Part shown: one piece after another, positions 42,211-50,377 of the stretch
Numbering within the stretch: the stretch's first letter is position 1
Layout of the letters: every line of letters starts with the position of its first letter
DNA from: JBHJGO01 sp050331715
GTDB lineage: Bacteria > Cyanobacteriota > Cyanobacteriia > Cyanobacteriales > Microcoleaceae
Length of the DNA stretch: 64,000 nucleotides
Assembly: GCA_050331715.1 (NCBI GenBank)
Contig: JBHJGO010000074.1
Location: 1 to 64,000 of the forward strand
Direction: 5' to 3'
Program-made: the position numbers and the translations under genes
Notes under the pieces: generated by a model
Told to the model about the DNA's origin: nothing
Seen by the model: only the letters and a program-made list of their open reading frames with translations
Database searches by the model: none

Positions 42211-42513
42211 CTAGGCAATTGGAGAATGGACAGTCACCAACTTTGTTCCATCTGGAAACGTGGCTTCGACCTGAACATCATGAATCATTTCCGGAACTCC
42301 TTCCATCACATCATTGCGCGTGAGTAAAGTTGTACCATAGTTCATCAATTCTGAAACCGTGCGACCTTCCCGCGCCCCTTCTAAAATTGCTGCGGTGAGA
42401 TAGGCCACAGCTTCAGGATAGTTGAGTTTTAATCCTTTTTCCTTGCGACGTTCTGCCAACAAAGCCGCCGTGAAAATTAGCAGTTTATCTTTTTCCTGGG
42501 GAGTCAGTTGCAT
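42211..42513 (-). CDS. ureA: Urease gamma subunit
   Basis: UreA is the small structural subunit of urease, which splits urea into ammonia and CO2. The 100 residues match the family throughout: MQLTPQEKDKLLIFTAALLA, LNYPEAVAYLTAAILEGARE, MNYGTTLLTRNDVMEGVPEM and DVQVEATFPDGTKLVTVH. It follows ureD by 34 bp. ureB and ureC are not found downstream; a tRNA on the same strand follows after 50 bp, so the remaining structural genes must be elsewhere. Confidence 0.95.
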   Translation of the reverse strand: MQLTPQEKDKLLIFTAALLAERRKEKGLKLNYPEAVAYLTAAILEGAREGRTVSELMNYGTTLLTRNDVMEGVPEMIHDVQVEATFPDGTKLVTVHSPIA

Positions 42514-42547
42514 GGTGTTAATGACAGTGAGCGGTAAAAACGAACCT

Positions 42548-43408
42548 CTAGAGCCATACGCGAGGTCTAGAAGGCATTCTACCGTACCAGGTATGTCGCA
42601 AATATTGCCAGACCGCTATAAAGTATTGTCGAGCAATCTGACTGGAGTCTCCTCGATAGCGGCAGACGAATCCATTTAAATTCTCTGTGATGCCAATTTG
42701 AGTGGTAGGGATTTCGGTCTCTATGGCTAAACGCTGTAGGGTGTCTAGAATGGTTGGCGTTGCAGGGCGACCGACAAAGGCCAGAGTACCAACAACGGGA
42801 CAGCCCTGTAATCCGTGGGGACTATCCAGGGCAACCGCATCACCTGTTAAACATTGGCGATCAATCCAAACAGGGATTCCTGCCTGCCAGACCTCCAAAT
42901 CTGAACGCCACTGTCCAGTGAGAAACCTTTCGCCTCTGGCACTGCGACCAAACCGAGTGATTTCCCACAGCAGTACCGTTGCATCAGGATCTAAATTGAT
43001 CTGTAGGGACTGGTGATAATTTGCTCCGTTGAACACAATCGTTTCCTGGGGGAACCATTCCAGATTGGCATGATTGCCGAGGGAGAGGTGAGTTGACTGG
43101 CGAGCCGTTGGCCCTATCGAGAGATAAACCTTGCTGGCGGCAGCAGTGGTTAATAAAACTTGGGCTTTGGGTTGCAGACGAATCGTTTGCTCCAGTTGGT
43201 CGCCTCCCACCAGTCCCCCTGCTGTGTGGACAATTGTGGTGTAGCACCGACCTGAATCCTCTGGGTAATGGGGTCGTAGGACTCTGAGGGGTGCTTTTGT
43301 CCGGGGGTGAACCAGTTGAGTTTTTTCTGGGCCGGCTCGAAACTCTAGCTCTAGCTGTCCCCGCCAGACCTTGGAACTCTCAGGAGCTAGAGATTGAATC
43401 TGCAGCAT
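42548..43408 (-). CDS. ureD: Urease accessory protein UreD
   Basis: UreD (UreH) is the scaffold that, with UreF and UreG, delivers nickel to apo-urease. The 286-residue protein shows PLRVLRPHYPEDSGRCYTTI, HTAGGLVGGDQLEQTIRL, the LTTAAASKVYLSIGPTARQS segment, NLEWFPQETIVFNGANYHQS and LWEITRFGRSARGERFLTG, all typical of UreD. It lies 15 bp after urtE and before ureA, so the three genes probably share a transcript that couples urea uptake with urease. Confidence 0.93.
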   Translation of the reverse strand: MLQIQSLAPESSKVWRGQLELEFRAGPEKTQLVHPRTKAPLRVLRPHYPEDSGRCYTTIVHTAGGLVGGDQLEQTIRLQPKAQVLLTTAAASKVYLSIGPTARQSTHLSLGNHANLEWFPQETIVFNGANYHQSLQINLDPDATVLLWEITRFGRSARGERFLTGQWRSDLEVWQAGIPVWIDRQCLTGDAVALDSPHGLQGCPVVGTLAFVGRPATPTILDTLQRLAIETEIPTTQIGITENLNGFVCRYRGDSSQIARQYFIAVWQYLRHTWYGRMPSRPRVWL

Positions 43409-43423
43409 GATCTAAGAAATCAC

Positions 43424-44176
43424 CTAAACCGAGAGGAACTGTTGAATCACGTCTTGGCTCAGATCTCCGGTTGGGCCGGCAGCAACAATTCCACCCTTCT
43501 GCATAGCGTAGTAGAAATCAGCTTGACGAACGAAGTGAAGATGTTGTTCGACCAGTAGAACAGACGTTCCAGTCGTTTCTACAATCCGCCGCACTGCTGC
43601 CTCGATATCCAAAATAATCGAGGGTTGAATCCCTTCTGTGGGCTCATCGAGTAGCAGAAGCTTGGGTTCTCCCATCAAAGCCCTGGCGATCGCTAACTGT
43701 TGCTGTTGGCCGCCACTCAAATCTCCTCCCATGCGAGACAGCATGGATTGCAGCACTGGAAACAATTCAAATACAAATTCCGGCACGCTCTGATTGCCTT
43801 GTCTGCCAGAGGGCCGAGCTTCCAGGCCGATTAACAGGTTCTCCTCCACGCTCAGTCGAGGGATGATTTCCCGCCCCTGGGGAACGTAGGCAATTCCCTG
43901 CCTGGCCCGTTGATCGGGGGATAAGCGTAGAATAGATTGCCCCTGATATCTAATGTTTCCCCGTCGGGGCTTGAGTAGGCCGATGATATTTTTGATCAGG
44001 GTAGTTTTACCAACCCCATTGCGGCCAATCAAACAAACCATCTGACCTTTGGGAATGGTCATGTCCACATCTCGCAAAATATGACTTTCTCCATAGAAAA
44101 AATTCAAGCCCGAAATTTGCAAAATATGGGAAGACTGTTGTTCAGGTGATAGAAGCGCTATCGTACTCTGGGTCAT
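43424..44176 (-). CDS. urtE: Urea ABC transporter ATP-binding protein UrtE
   Basis: A LivF-type ATPase of 250 residues with Walker A GRNGVGKTTLIKNI, the Q-loop region GIAYVPQGREIIPRLSVEEN, the signature DLSGGQQQQLAIARAL, Walker B LLLLDEPTEGIQPSI and the H-loop VLLVEQHLHF. The amino acid/urea branch is shown by GREIIPRLSVEENL and EGIQPSIILDIE; the position next to urease genes makes UrtE the best name. urtABCD are not upstream; an unrelated MlaE gene starts 200 bp away, so urtE has its own promoter here, with a GTA-N8-TAC site at 44262-44275. Confidence 0.88.
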   Translation of the reverse strand: MTQSTIALLSPEQQSSHILQISGLNFFYGESHILRDVDMTIPKGQMVCLIGRNGVGKTTLIKNIIGLLKPRRGNIRYQGQSILRLSPDQRARQGIAYVPQGREIIPRLSVEENLLIGLEARPSGRQGNQSVPEFVFELFPVLQSMLSRMGGDLSGGQQQQLAIARALMGEPKLLLLDEPTEGIQPSIILDIEAAVRRIVETTGTSVLLVEQHLHFVRQADFYYAMQKGGIVAAGPTGDLSQDVIQQFLSV

Positions 44177-44261
44177 CGTTGAACTAATAAGTTGAACTAA
44201 TAAATTACTGGCGAGACTATCCTTGCTTTCTAGAGGAAATCAGGAAGAAGAGTTTGAAACT

Positions 44262-44275
44262 GTAGTTTTTGATAC
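44262..44275 (-). promoter_or_regulatory. NtcA-type binding site upstream of urtE
   Basis: GTAGTTTTTGATAC matches GTA-N8-TAC exactly and lies 86 bp before the urtE ATG, a normal distance for an NtcA-activated promoter. A consensus TAN3T box is not evident at 22 bp. As with amt, the link to nitrogen metabolism is what makes the site credible. Confidence 0.5.
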
Positions 44276-44278
44276 TAA

Positions 44279-44313
44279 TGGTCATGGGTCATTAGTTATA
44301 GGTTAATGGTTCG
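44279..44313. repeat. Heptameric tandem repeat (STRR-like), five units
   Basis: Five 7-mers in a row: TGGTCAT, GGGTCAT, TAGTTAT, AGGTTAA, TGGTTCG. They are related to the array after amt (4005-4046) and begin 4 bp after the NtcA-type site. Confidence 0.65.
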
Positions 44314-44375
44314 GGAAATCTAGTTGCAAGGTCGGCGGGGAAGTGCTTCTGCTCTATCTGTAAGGCTCTGTAAGA

Positions 44376-45176
44376 CTACGGTAAAACAGCGCTGTCGGTT
44401 CCCTGAAACATTAGCCAAGACATGACAAAGTCTAGGATAAAGATAGCTAGCAACGCTGTTACAACGGCGGTTGTTGTGGATTCTCCTACGCCCTTAGCGC
44501 CGCCACTGGTGGTGAGTCCCCAGCTTGTACCAATTACGGCAATGACCGCACCAAAAACGAAGGACTTAATCTCCGCGCTGATCAGATCCCACAGGGTGAG
44601 AAAATTACGAACTGAGTCCAGGAAAACAGTAGGAGCAATGTCGTAGAGACTATTGGAAATCAACAATCCGCCCGTCAACCCAAATAACAGACAAATAATA
44701 TTCAGTAGGGGTAGCATCATACAGCAGGCAATCACCCGGGGAATAACCAGGTAATCCACCGGGTCGGTACGCAGCATGTAGAGGGCATCAATTTGTTCAG
44801 TGACCTGCATCGTACCCAGTTCTGCGGCAAAGGCAGAGCAAACGCGACCTGCTACGATGACGGAAGTTAATACTGGACTGAGTTCTCGGGCAAGGGACAG
44901 GGCAAGTACGCCTCCCACAAAGTTACCGGCCCCCAAGTTTACAAATTCCCTCGCCACCTGAATTGTGAACACCATTCCAACAAATCCGGCTGTGATCAAC
45001 GCAATCATCAGGGATTGTGGGCCAACGACAACCATCTGTTCCAATGTGTTGCGGCGATAAATTTTTCCTTGAATCAGGTGAACCATGACTTGCCCGCCTA
45101 GAAGCACTGCAGCCATAAATCGTTGTGTCCAAAGTCCAAAACTGGAAAGTGCGACGGATTTACTCACGGAATTCAC
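44376..45176 (-). CDS. MlaE-family lipid ABC transporter permease
   Basis: A 266-residue permease with about five spans. The MlaE pattern is clear: FMAAVLLGGQVMVHLIQGKI, the EQMVVVGPQSLMIALITAGF segment, MVFTIQVAREFVNLGAGNFV, the GRVCSAFAAELGTMQVTEQI cytoplasmic loop (E-L-G-T-M-x-V-T-E-Q-I-D-A-L box) and DPVDYLVIPRVIAC. In plastids the homologue TGD1 imports lipids. Here the ATPase and the MCE substrate-binding partners are not adjacent. It stands alone between cmoB and urtE. Confidence 0.92.
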   Translation of the reverse strand: MNSVSKSVALSSFGLWTQRFMAAVLLGGQVMVHLIQGKIYRRNTLEQMVVVGPQSLMIALITAGFVGMVFTIQVAREFVNLGAGNFVGGVLALSLARELSPVLTSVIVAGRVCSAFAAELGTMQVTEQIDALYMLRTDPVDYLVIPRVIACCMMLPLLNIICLLFGLTGGLLISNSLYDIAPTVFLDSVRNFLTLWDLISAEIKSFVFGAVIAVIGTSWGLTTSGGAKGVGESTTTAVVTALLAIFILDFVMSWLMFQGTDSAVLP

Positions 45177-45390
45177 CTACGTGAAAAATGACAATATCAA
45201 TAAAGGCTCGTACAGACTCCTTAGCTGTGGTTGAAGCTTATGACGACCCATCAAGACTTCGATCCTCCAATCATTAAACTATCTTAAGAGATTATTCGCC
45301 CACATCCTATAGACTTACGTCTTCATATTAGAACGTCTGATAGGTGTGTCGCAGCAGGGGATACATCCTCAAACCCAACCTTGTAGGGCT

Positions 45391-45420
45391 ATATCGCAGT
45401 CCTAAATCAATCACGAAAAA
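45391..45420 (+). repeat. Solitary MITE end overlapping the cmoB stop
   Basis: ATATCGCAGTCCTAAATCAA then TCACGAAAAA matches the right end of MITE copy 1 (reverse complement) at 25 of 30 positions. No second end is found nearby. The cmoB stop codon (TGA) and the codons RFS just before it lie in this sequence. Confidence 0.5.
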
Positions 45421-46421
45421 CGTTTACGGGCAATCACATAATACCGCCAGGGTGCAGGATAGCCCTCAATCGTCAATTCCAGATCTTGAGGATCAAGAAA
45501 TTCCTGCAAGCTATCAATATCAGCCCAATCGGTGCGTCGTTGCTCTTCCGTGGAAAGAGGTTCCGCAAAAAAACAATGAATCTGGGAAAATCCAGCCCGT
45601 GCAATCCAATTTTCTAGACAAGACTGAGTGGGAAGAAACCAGATTCCCCTGGCATTGGCGTAGCGTTTTCGAGGGGTTAATGCAACAGGTTGGTCGCCGG
45701 GAATTCCCTGACAATCAATGATCACTTCTCCAGAGGTAGTGAGCGCTTGATAGATTTTTCGCAGCAGTTCAACTGGGTCAGTATGATGATAGAGGATTCC
45801 CAGGCAGAAAATTGTGTCGAAAAAACTTGAATACAAATGGATGTGTTCAACTCCCAGGAGTTCAAATTTTAACTGAGGCTGTCGCACCAGATTTTGAATC
45901 AGTTGAAAGTTCCAAAAATGCTTAGCATACGGTTCAAATCCGATCACGTAATCCGGTTGCTTAGCCAACATCCGAAACATAAAATAACCATTATGGCAGC
46001 CAATATCAGCAATCCTCCGACCTTTCAGTGGAGAAATATGCGGCAAGATCCGTTCCCATTTCCAGTCAGATCGCCATTCTGCATCAATCAGTGTCCCAAA
46101 CAGTTGAAATGGCCCTTTTTTCCAGGGACAAAAAGTTTTCAATGCTTGTAGAAATTGTTGGTGTTGTTCAGTAGTCAATTCTTCTGGGTGACCAGCTTTC
46201 ACCATAGAACCAGAAAAATCAAACCATTGGCTCCGAACCATCTGAACCGATTGAACGGCCACGCGGTAATCCTGCAATCGAGGCTCAAACAGCTTTGGCA
46301 GTCGCTCCTGACGTAACTTTAGAACGGCTGAACGATCCAGGTCACTATTGGCGTGTTTCGGATCATCCGGGTCTAAATAATCCGGCCCGATGTAGCCAAC
46401 CTGTTTCTGTAATTGTTCCAT
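45411..46421 (-). CDS. cmoB: tRNA U34 carboxymethyltransferase CmoB
   Basis: CmoB uses carboxy-SAM to convert ho5U34 to cmo5U34 in tRNAs. The 336-residue protein has the conserved run FCPWKKGPFQLFGTLIDAEW, RSDWKWERILPHI, the SAM motif RRIADIGCHNGYFMFRML, FDTIFCLGILYHHTDPVELL and the C-terminal TEEQRRTDWADIDSLQEFLD and TIEGYPAPWRYYVIARK. It is co-linear with E. coli CmoB. No cmoA (the carboxy-SAM synthase) is adjacent. The final residues RFS and the stop fall in a MITE-like end. Upstream in the same frame is a 27-36-codon basic open stretch (about 46432-46537) that stops one codon before the ATG. Confidence 0.9.
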   Translation of the reverse strand: MEQLQKQVGYIGPDYLDPDDPKHANSDLDRSAVLKLRQERLPKLFEPRLQDYRVAVQSVQMVRSQWFDFSGSMVKAGHPEELTTEQHQQFLQALKTFCPWKKGPFQLFGTLIDAEWRSDWKWERILPHISPLKGRRIADIGCHNGYFMFRMLAKQPDYVIGFEPYAKHFWNFQLIQNLVRQPQLKFELLGVEHIHLYSSFFDTIFCLGILYHHTDPVELLRKIYQALTTSGEVIIDCQGIPGDQPVALTPRKRYANARGIWFLPTQSCLENWIARAGFSQIHCFFAEPLSTEEQRRTDWADIDSLQEFLDPQDLELTIEGYPAPWRYYVIARKRFS

Positions 46422-46524
46422 GGTCTATACTTCATCCAATCGCTGGCCATGTTTTTCCAGCAGGTCTCGCGGACGATAGTCCCGCCGCTTTCGCCATCGT
46501 TGCACCACACTGATGTCTAAATCT

Positions 46525-46920
46525 TCAATATGAACTCATCCTTTGAATTTGGGGTGGATTTTGCTGGAGCTGAGTCACGAACTTACTGACTCCATCGGCC
46601 CCGGCTTGTTGAATTTCGATTAATAATTCCCGAATCTGAGCAATAAAAGACTCAACATCAACGCCAGAATAATCCGGTTGATAGTAATCCAACCGACGCA
46701 CCCCTTCCCCAATGGAAGTAACAGTTCCCCGCCAATTCTCATTACTGAGATGATACAAGCCCACAGCAACTTGCAAGATACCTTGGTAAAAGCGCTTCTC
46801 TGGTTCCATCGCCTCCATCCAAAGGGCCTCTAAGGTGTCATGACAAGCATAGTATTCTCCCTGGTTAAATTGCTCAACGCCTTGCCAGAAACCAGCAGGA
46901 ATTTCGTCCTTAGTGTGCAT
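46525..46920 (-). CDS. DUF309 protein
   Basis: A 131-residue member of DUF309: PAGFWQGVEQFNQGEYYACH, the core DTLEALWMEAMEPEKRFYQG and ILQVAVGLYHLSNENWRGTV, an all-helical bundle with conserved H-x-x-x-E-x-x-W. The family is widespread in cyanobacteria and plants and has no known function. It lies upstream of cmoB on the same strand and is followed by a small basic open stretch, so a joint transcript is possible. Confidence 0.88.
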   Translation of the reverse strand: MHTKDEIPAGFWQGVEQFNQGEYYACHDTLEALWMEAMEPEKRFYQGILQVAVGLYHLSNENWRGTVTSIGEGVRRLDYYQPDYSGVDVESFIAQIRELLIEIQQAGADGVSKFVTQLQQNPPQIQRMSSY

Positions 46921-46979
46921 TAGTCAGATTGTTCTAGGGGAATTGCTTGAGAAGAGTATTCCTGACAGTATTAAGGGTT

Positions 46980-46999
46980 GCCTGAATTCCCGCTCAGGC
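46980..46999 (-). terminator. Hairpin downstream of ftrC
   Basis: GCCTGA (46980-46985) and TCAGGC (46994-46999) form a 6-bp stem 40 bp after the ftrC stop. No clear T-run follows, so it is a weak terminator candidate. Confidence 0.35.
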
Positions 47000-47038
47000 A
47001 GGAATGACGTTCAGGCTGCTTCATTGCTGAGAAATTTT

Positions 47039-47407
47039 CTAGGAGGCTAGGCTCTGACGTGCAGATTCCAGAACATCCATTTCAATTGTCTGCTGCTCTC
47101 CAGCAAAGTCGTTCTCTGGGGTGAGGAACAGCATACAGTGGCATTCCTTGCGCTCCCGCATGGGTACACAGGGACAGTTCCAGTAGGTATTTTTGACTTC
47201 GGCTTCTTTATCTTCGTAGTGACGGCAGGGACAAAGAGGTGCGCCGAGTTCATCCTTATGTTTTGCCAATCCTTCGATAACAACAGCAGTCACAGAGGGA
47301 TCTGCACAAAAGTAAGTTCCGGTTCGTTTGGCATATTGTTCAGAGAACTTTTTCATTGCTGCCAGGCTCTTTTCGGTGGATAGCTTATCGTTGGTTTCAG
47401 TCGCCAT
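47039..47407 (-). CDS. ftrC: Ferredoxin-thioredoxin reductase, catalytic subunit
   Basis: FtrC passes electrons from photosynthetic ferredoxin to thioredoxin through a 4Fe-4S cluster and a redox-active disulfide. The seven-cysteine pattern is complete: Cys34, then CPC (59-61, in PLCPCRHYEDKEAE), CPC (78-80) and CHC (89-91). The 122-residue length from ATG 47407 is slightly longer than the typical ~115; an upstream ATG at 47443 is less likely. The protein marks an oxygenic phototroph and may supply reducing power to light-regulated enzymes. Confidence 0.95.
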   Translation of the reverse strand: MATETNDKLSTEKSLAAMKKFSEQYAKRTGTYFCADPSVTAVVIEGLAKHKDELGAPLCPCRHYEDKEAEVKNTYWNCPCVPMRERKECHCMLFLTPENDFAGEQQTIEMDVLESARQSLAS

Positions 47408-47489
47408 GAGATCAAAAAAAGTGTTGTTATAACGTTCACCCAATTGTACCGCAGTCAGGTCAGCCTGACTGTCTACGGCTCAAACGACC

Positions 47490-48830
47490 CTAACCCTGCA
47501 ACTCAGCATAACTAGGCAAGGGGTCAGAAACGACCTGACCCTGTCGAATCACGATTCGTTCTGCGGCAGGACGAGACAACAGTTCACTAAAACTCCGCCC
47601 CGAAAAAATAATCAAATCCGCTGGCAAGTCGGGGCCAATCTGACCTACCGTCGGTAGGCCCATCAGTTGAGCCGGGGTTTTAGTAATCGCTCCTGGCCAC
47701 TCTCCATAGGGTCGATCCAAATGAGCAATGCGGACGGACATCACAAAGACTTCTAATCCATCGTGATCCCCAAAACCGTAGAACGGATCCCGACAATTGT
47801 CGCTAGCGATCGCCACTGGAATTCCACGGTGCTTCAGTTCATGTAGTACCGTTACCCCCCGCCAACGTGGAGTGCGGGGATGAGAATGATGAGTGTCAGG
47901 ATTTAGAATTTGTTGACGATCCTGTAGATAAAGGTTGCACATCGGCAAGCTCACAACGCCAATCCCTGCCTGTTTAACTAAGGTTATTGTCTCTTCAGCC
48001 ACCGATGGGGACTGGACTGCTAAACTGCAGCAATGGCCGCAAACTATGGGATGGGGAAACTGAGTTTGGACTGCTTTTTCTGCGATTTTTTGTAGGGTAA
48101 TCGATTGGGGGTCATCTGTTTCATCGGTATGCAGATCCAGGGAAAGTCCGCGATCGCGAGCTAACTTGAAAAGATGTTCAATCTGATGATCCAGTTCCGG
48201 ATTCATGTAGGCAACGCCCCCCAGAATCCCTCCCAGTTCCGCAACTTGATCTGCTAATTTTTCCCCTTCGGGAGTCAAATAGTAATCCAGAGTGACCAGG
48301 GAAACCGCTTGTAAAAGCAGACGATCTTGCCATTCTTGCTGCAATGTTTTGAACACTTCCCAACCGATCTGACCTACAGTTCCGGCGGAGTCTAGGTGGG
48401 TACGAATTGCCTTTGTCCCGTGGACATAACTGCACTTCAGGCCAAATTCCATGCGGCGATAGACATCATCTGCTGTCCAGTTTTCATAGTCCTGCGAAGC
48501 GGTTTCCAATGCGCCCTGAAATGTGCCATCTGGATTAGGGGAACGCTCCCAAATATGTCCTTTATCCAAGTGGGTATGCATGTCCACAAAGCAGGGCCAG
48601 ACCTGCCGATGTTGCACATCTACTGCAGGAATTGATCCGATTTCACTCGATCCAACTTCAACCGTACCCGCCGGAACAACCTGAGTTATCCTCCCAGACT
48701 GCACTTCGATATCCAGTAGAGCCAGGGATTCTGAATTCGGTGCACAAGTAACGCCTTGAACCGCTTTGCTCACAACCGCCAAAGGAACATGGGCATTTCT
48801 TAACCAGTAACGAGAAGTTTTAGGAATCAT
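47490..48830 (-). CDS. codA: Cytosine deaminase-like amidohydrolase
   Basis: A metal-dependent amidohydrolase of 446 residues, most like CodA, which converts cytosine to uracil and ammonia. Visible metal ligands are FVDMHTHLDKGH (H-x-H), LDLHTDETDDP (His), IVCGHCCSL (His) and VAIASDNCRDPF (Asp), the classic order. HLDSAG (CodA H-x-D) and GFGDHDGLEVF also fit. Related enzymes act on isoguanine or creatinine, so the substrate is inferred. It is a single gene between ftrC and the pentapeptide gene, with nitrogen salvage as a likely role. Confidence 0.86.
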   Translation of the reverse strand: MIPKTSRYWLRNAHVPLAVVSKAVQGVTCAPNSESLALLDIEVQSGRITQVVPAGTVEVGSSEIGSIPAVDVQHRQVWPCFVDMHTHLDKGHIWERSPNPDGTFQGALETASQDYENWTADDVYRRMEFGLKCSYVHGTKAIRTHLDSAGTVGQIGWEVFKTLQQEWQDRLLLQAVSLVTLDYYLTPEGEKLADQVAELGGILGGVAYMNPELDHQIEHLFKLARDRGLSLDLHTDETDDPQSITLQKIAEKAVQTQFPHPIVCGHCCSLAVQSPSVAEETITLVKQAGIGVVSLPMCNLYLQDRQQILNPDTHHSHPRTPRWRGVTVLHELKHRGIPVAIASDNCRDPFYGFGDHDGLEVFVMSVRIAHLDRPYGEWPGAITKTPAQLMGLPTVGQIGPDLPADLIIFSGRSFSELLSRPAAERIVIRQGQVVSDPLPSYAELQG

Positions 48831-48891
48831 AAACAGTTCAGAATTTGGCTACAGCGGTTTTCCCGATTGATATGGGTACTCAATTCTTAAT

Positions 48892-49638
48892 TTAATCCTC
48901 GAAGACGGCTCCGCGTTGAATCAGGTCTTGTTTAACGGTCTCTGAAAGCCCTGCATCGTGCCAGAGTCGAGCCTGCTGAACATTTGTGCCTGTGAAGTCA
49001 ACCTGCTGAAGATTTGTTAGGGCTAGCCCTGCTTGGGACAGATCTGCATTCACCAAGCGGGAGCCGGAGAGGTTGGCATTGCTGAGATTGCAGTTATTCA
49101 GATTGGCATTTTCTAGATTGGCCTTGATGAGTGTTGCTCCGCTCAGATTGGCTAGAGCTAGACTCACCCGATGTAAGTTTGCGCCGCTCAGATCGGCATC
49201 ACTCAGAAGGGTACCGCTTAAATCTGCGCCGCTCAGATTGGCGGACTTCAGATTTGCAGCACTCAGGTCAGCATCACTCAGGTCGGCTCCCCGTAGATAG
49301 GACTGTTGAAAGTTGACACCGCTCAAATCTAGATTGGTCAACTGAACGCCGAGCATCTTAGCCCCTGAAAAGTCCTGCCGCACATTCAGATTCGCGATTC
49401 CTGCCAACTCAATAAAGCTATCTGTTGGCGCTGAGACAATCGACTGAATCAACGCCTGTAGCTCTGAGAGGTCATATCCCTCGGTGGCGGCCTGCTGAGT
49501 TAGGAGTTGTACATCTGGGTTAGTGTCTACCGAGACCAGTAGTCCCTGAGAACGCAACCAAATGACTAATTTCCGCTCCAGAATGGCCAAGCGGTTCGGA
49601 CTGATGTTATGGGGCCAAAATCCATCAATACTCGACAT
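48892..49638 (-). CDS. Pentapeptide repeat protein with effector-like N-domain
   Basis: 248 residues. The first ~85 (ISPNRLAILERKLVIWLRSQ, EGYDLSELQALIQSIV) form a helical domain. From about residue 90, tandem A(D/N)LSG pentapeptides (for example LSDADLSGANLHRVSLALAN) make up about 25 units of a beta-helix. Function is unknown. Compared with the gene at 6268-6795 the repeats are purer (many ANLSG units), and the mirrored + strand also reads open, an effect of repeat composition. The three small RNA genes lie upstream. Confidence 0.88.
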   Translation of the reverse strand: MSSIDGFWPHNISPNRLAILERKLVIWLRSQGLLVSVDTNPDVQLLTQQAATEGYDLSELQALIQSIVSAPTDSFIELAGIANLNVRQDFSGAKMLGVQLTNLDLSGVNFQQSYLRGADLSDADLSAANLKSANLSGADLSGTLLSDADLSGANLHRVSLALANLSGATLIKANLENANLNNCNLSNANLSGSRLVNADLSQAGLALTNLQQVDFTGTNVQQARLWHDAGLSETVKQDLIQRGAVFED

Positions 49639-49865
49639 GTTGAAATGCTACCCAGTGTTGACTTAAGGAATTACGTATTGCCTTCAAAGATTACCTTGAA
49701 AATTGCTTTCTTGCCTACAGGTAAAACAAATTCCATAGGGGATGTTAATTTTTTGACCGCTTACTTGATCGCTCGAATTTAGCAGGAAGGGTTATGTAGT
49801 TGGAGTGTTGTTGAACATAATAATTCATACTCTGCCCAGAGCTGACTAGTACTTCAATAAAGACT

Positions 49866-49919
49866 AAAAAATAAAAGAGAGAGTTGCTCTGACAACTCTC
49901 CCTACCATCAGGGTGCATC
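49866..49919 (-). ncRNA. Putative small RNA, copy C of three
   Basis: Reads leftward from about 49919: GATGCACCCTGATGGTAG, then stem GAGAGTTG, loop TCAGAG, stem CAACTCTC, then TTTTATTTTTT. This is a short RNA ending in an intrinsic terminator. A -10-like TAGGAT lies 6 bp upstream, preceded by ATTGATAA as in copy B. The first 17-18 nt are identical in the three copies. Confidence 0.7.
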
Positions 49920-50143
49920 GTTTGATCCTAATTTATCAATCCTGACCGAGTACTATCAAGGCTTTAGTTTAAAGATTATGTAAAGTCTATCGAGTTTAGC
50001 ATGAGACTTTTGTAAAGTTGAGTCTGGGCCAGAATATTGGCATTTTCTAAGTAAAAAGTCCATTTTGTCGGGTGGTAATCCAATTAATTGCTTGGATAAA
50101 CGAGTTGTCCACCTCAGTAGCTAGCCATAATAAAAAAATCAAC

Positions 50144-50191
50144 AAAAAGAGAGAGTTACCTCGGCAACTCTCCCTACCATCAGGGTGCATC
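50144..50191 (-). ncRNA. Putative small RNA, copy B of three
   Basis: Same plan as copies A and C: GATGCACCCTGATGGTAG, stem GAGAGTTGCC, GA turn, GGTAACTCTC, then TTTTTG. The -10-like TATAGA is 6 bp upstream, with ATTGATAA before it. The promoter-like elements recur at the same distance as in copy C, so each copy can be transcribed on its own. Confidence 0.72.
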
Positions 50192-50377
50192 TAAGTTCTA
50201 TAGCTTATCAATTCATGGATATCAGGTCAAGATAAATAGTACTATTTCTTTGGTCAATCTCACGACACAGAATTTCACAAGTTTGTCATATTCATCTTAA
50301 TTTATAGGAATTTCACGAGTTTTTCACATCGCGATTTTAATTCGTTCTTTCCCGACAATTTGATCTTCATTTAAACC

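Noticed and set aside
49073..49316. Leucine/arginine-rich + strand frames opposite the pentapeptide gene
   Set aside because: They arise from the repetitive codons of the pentapeptide repeats on the minus strand.
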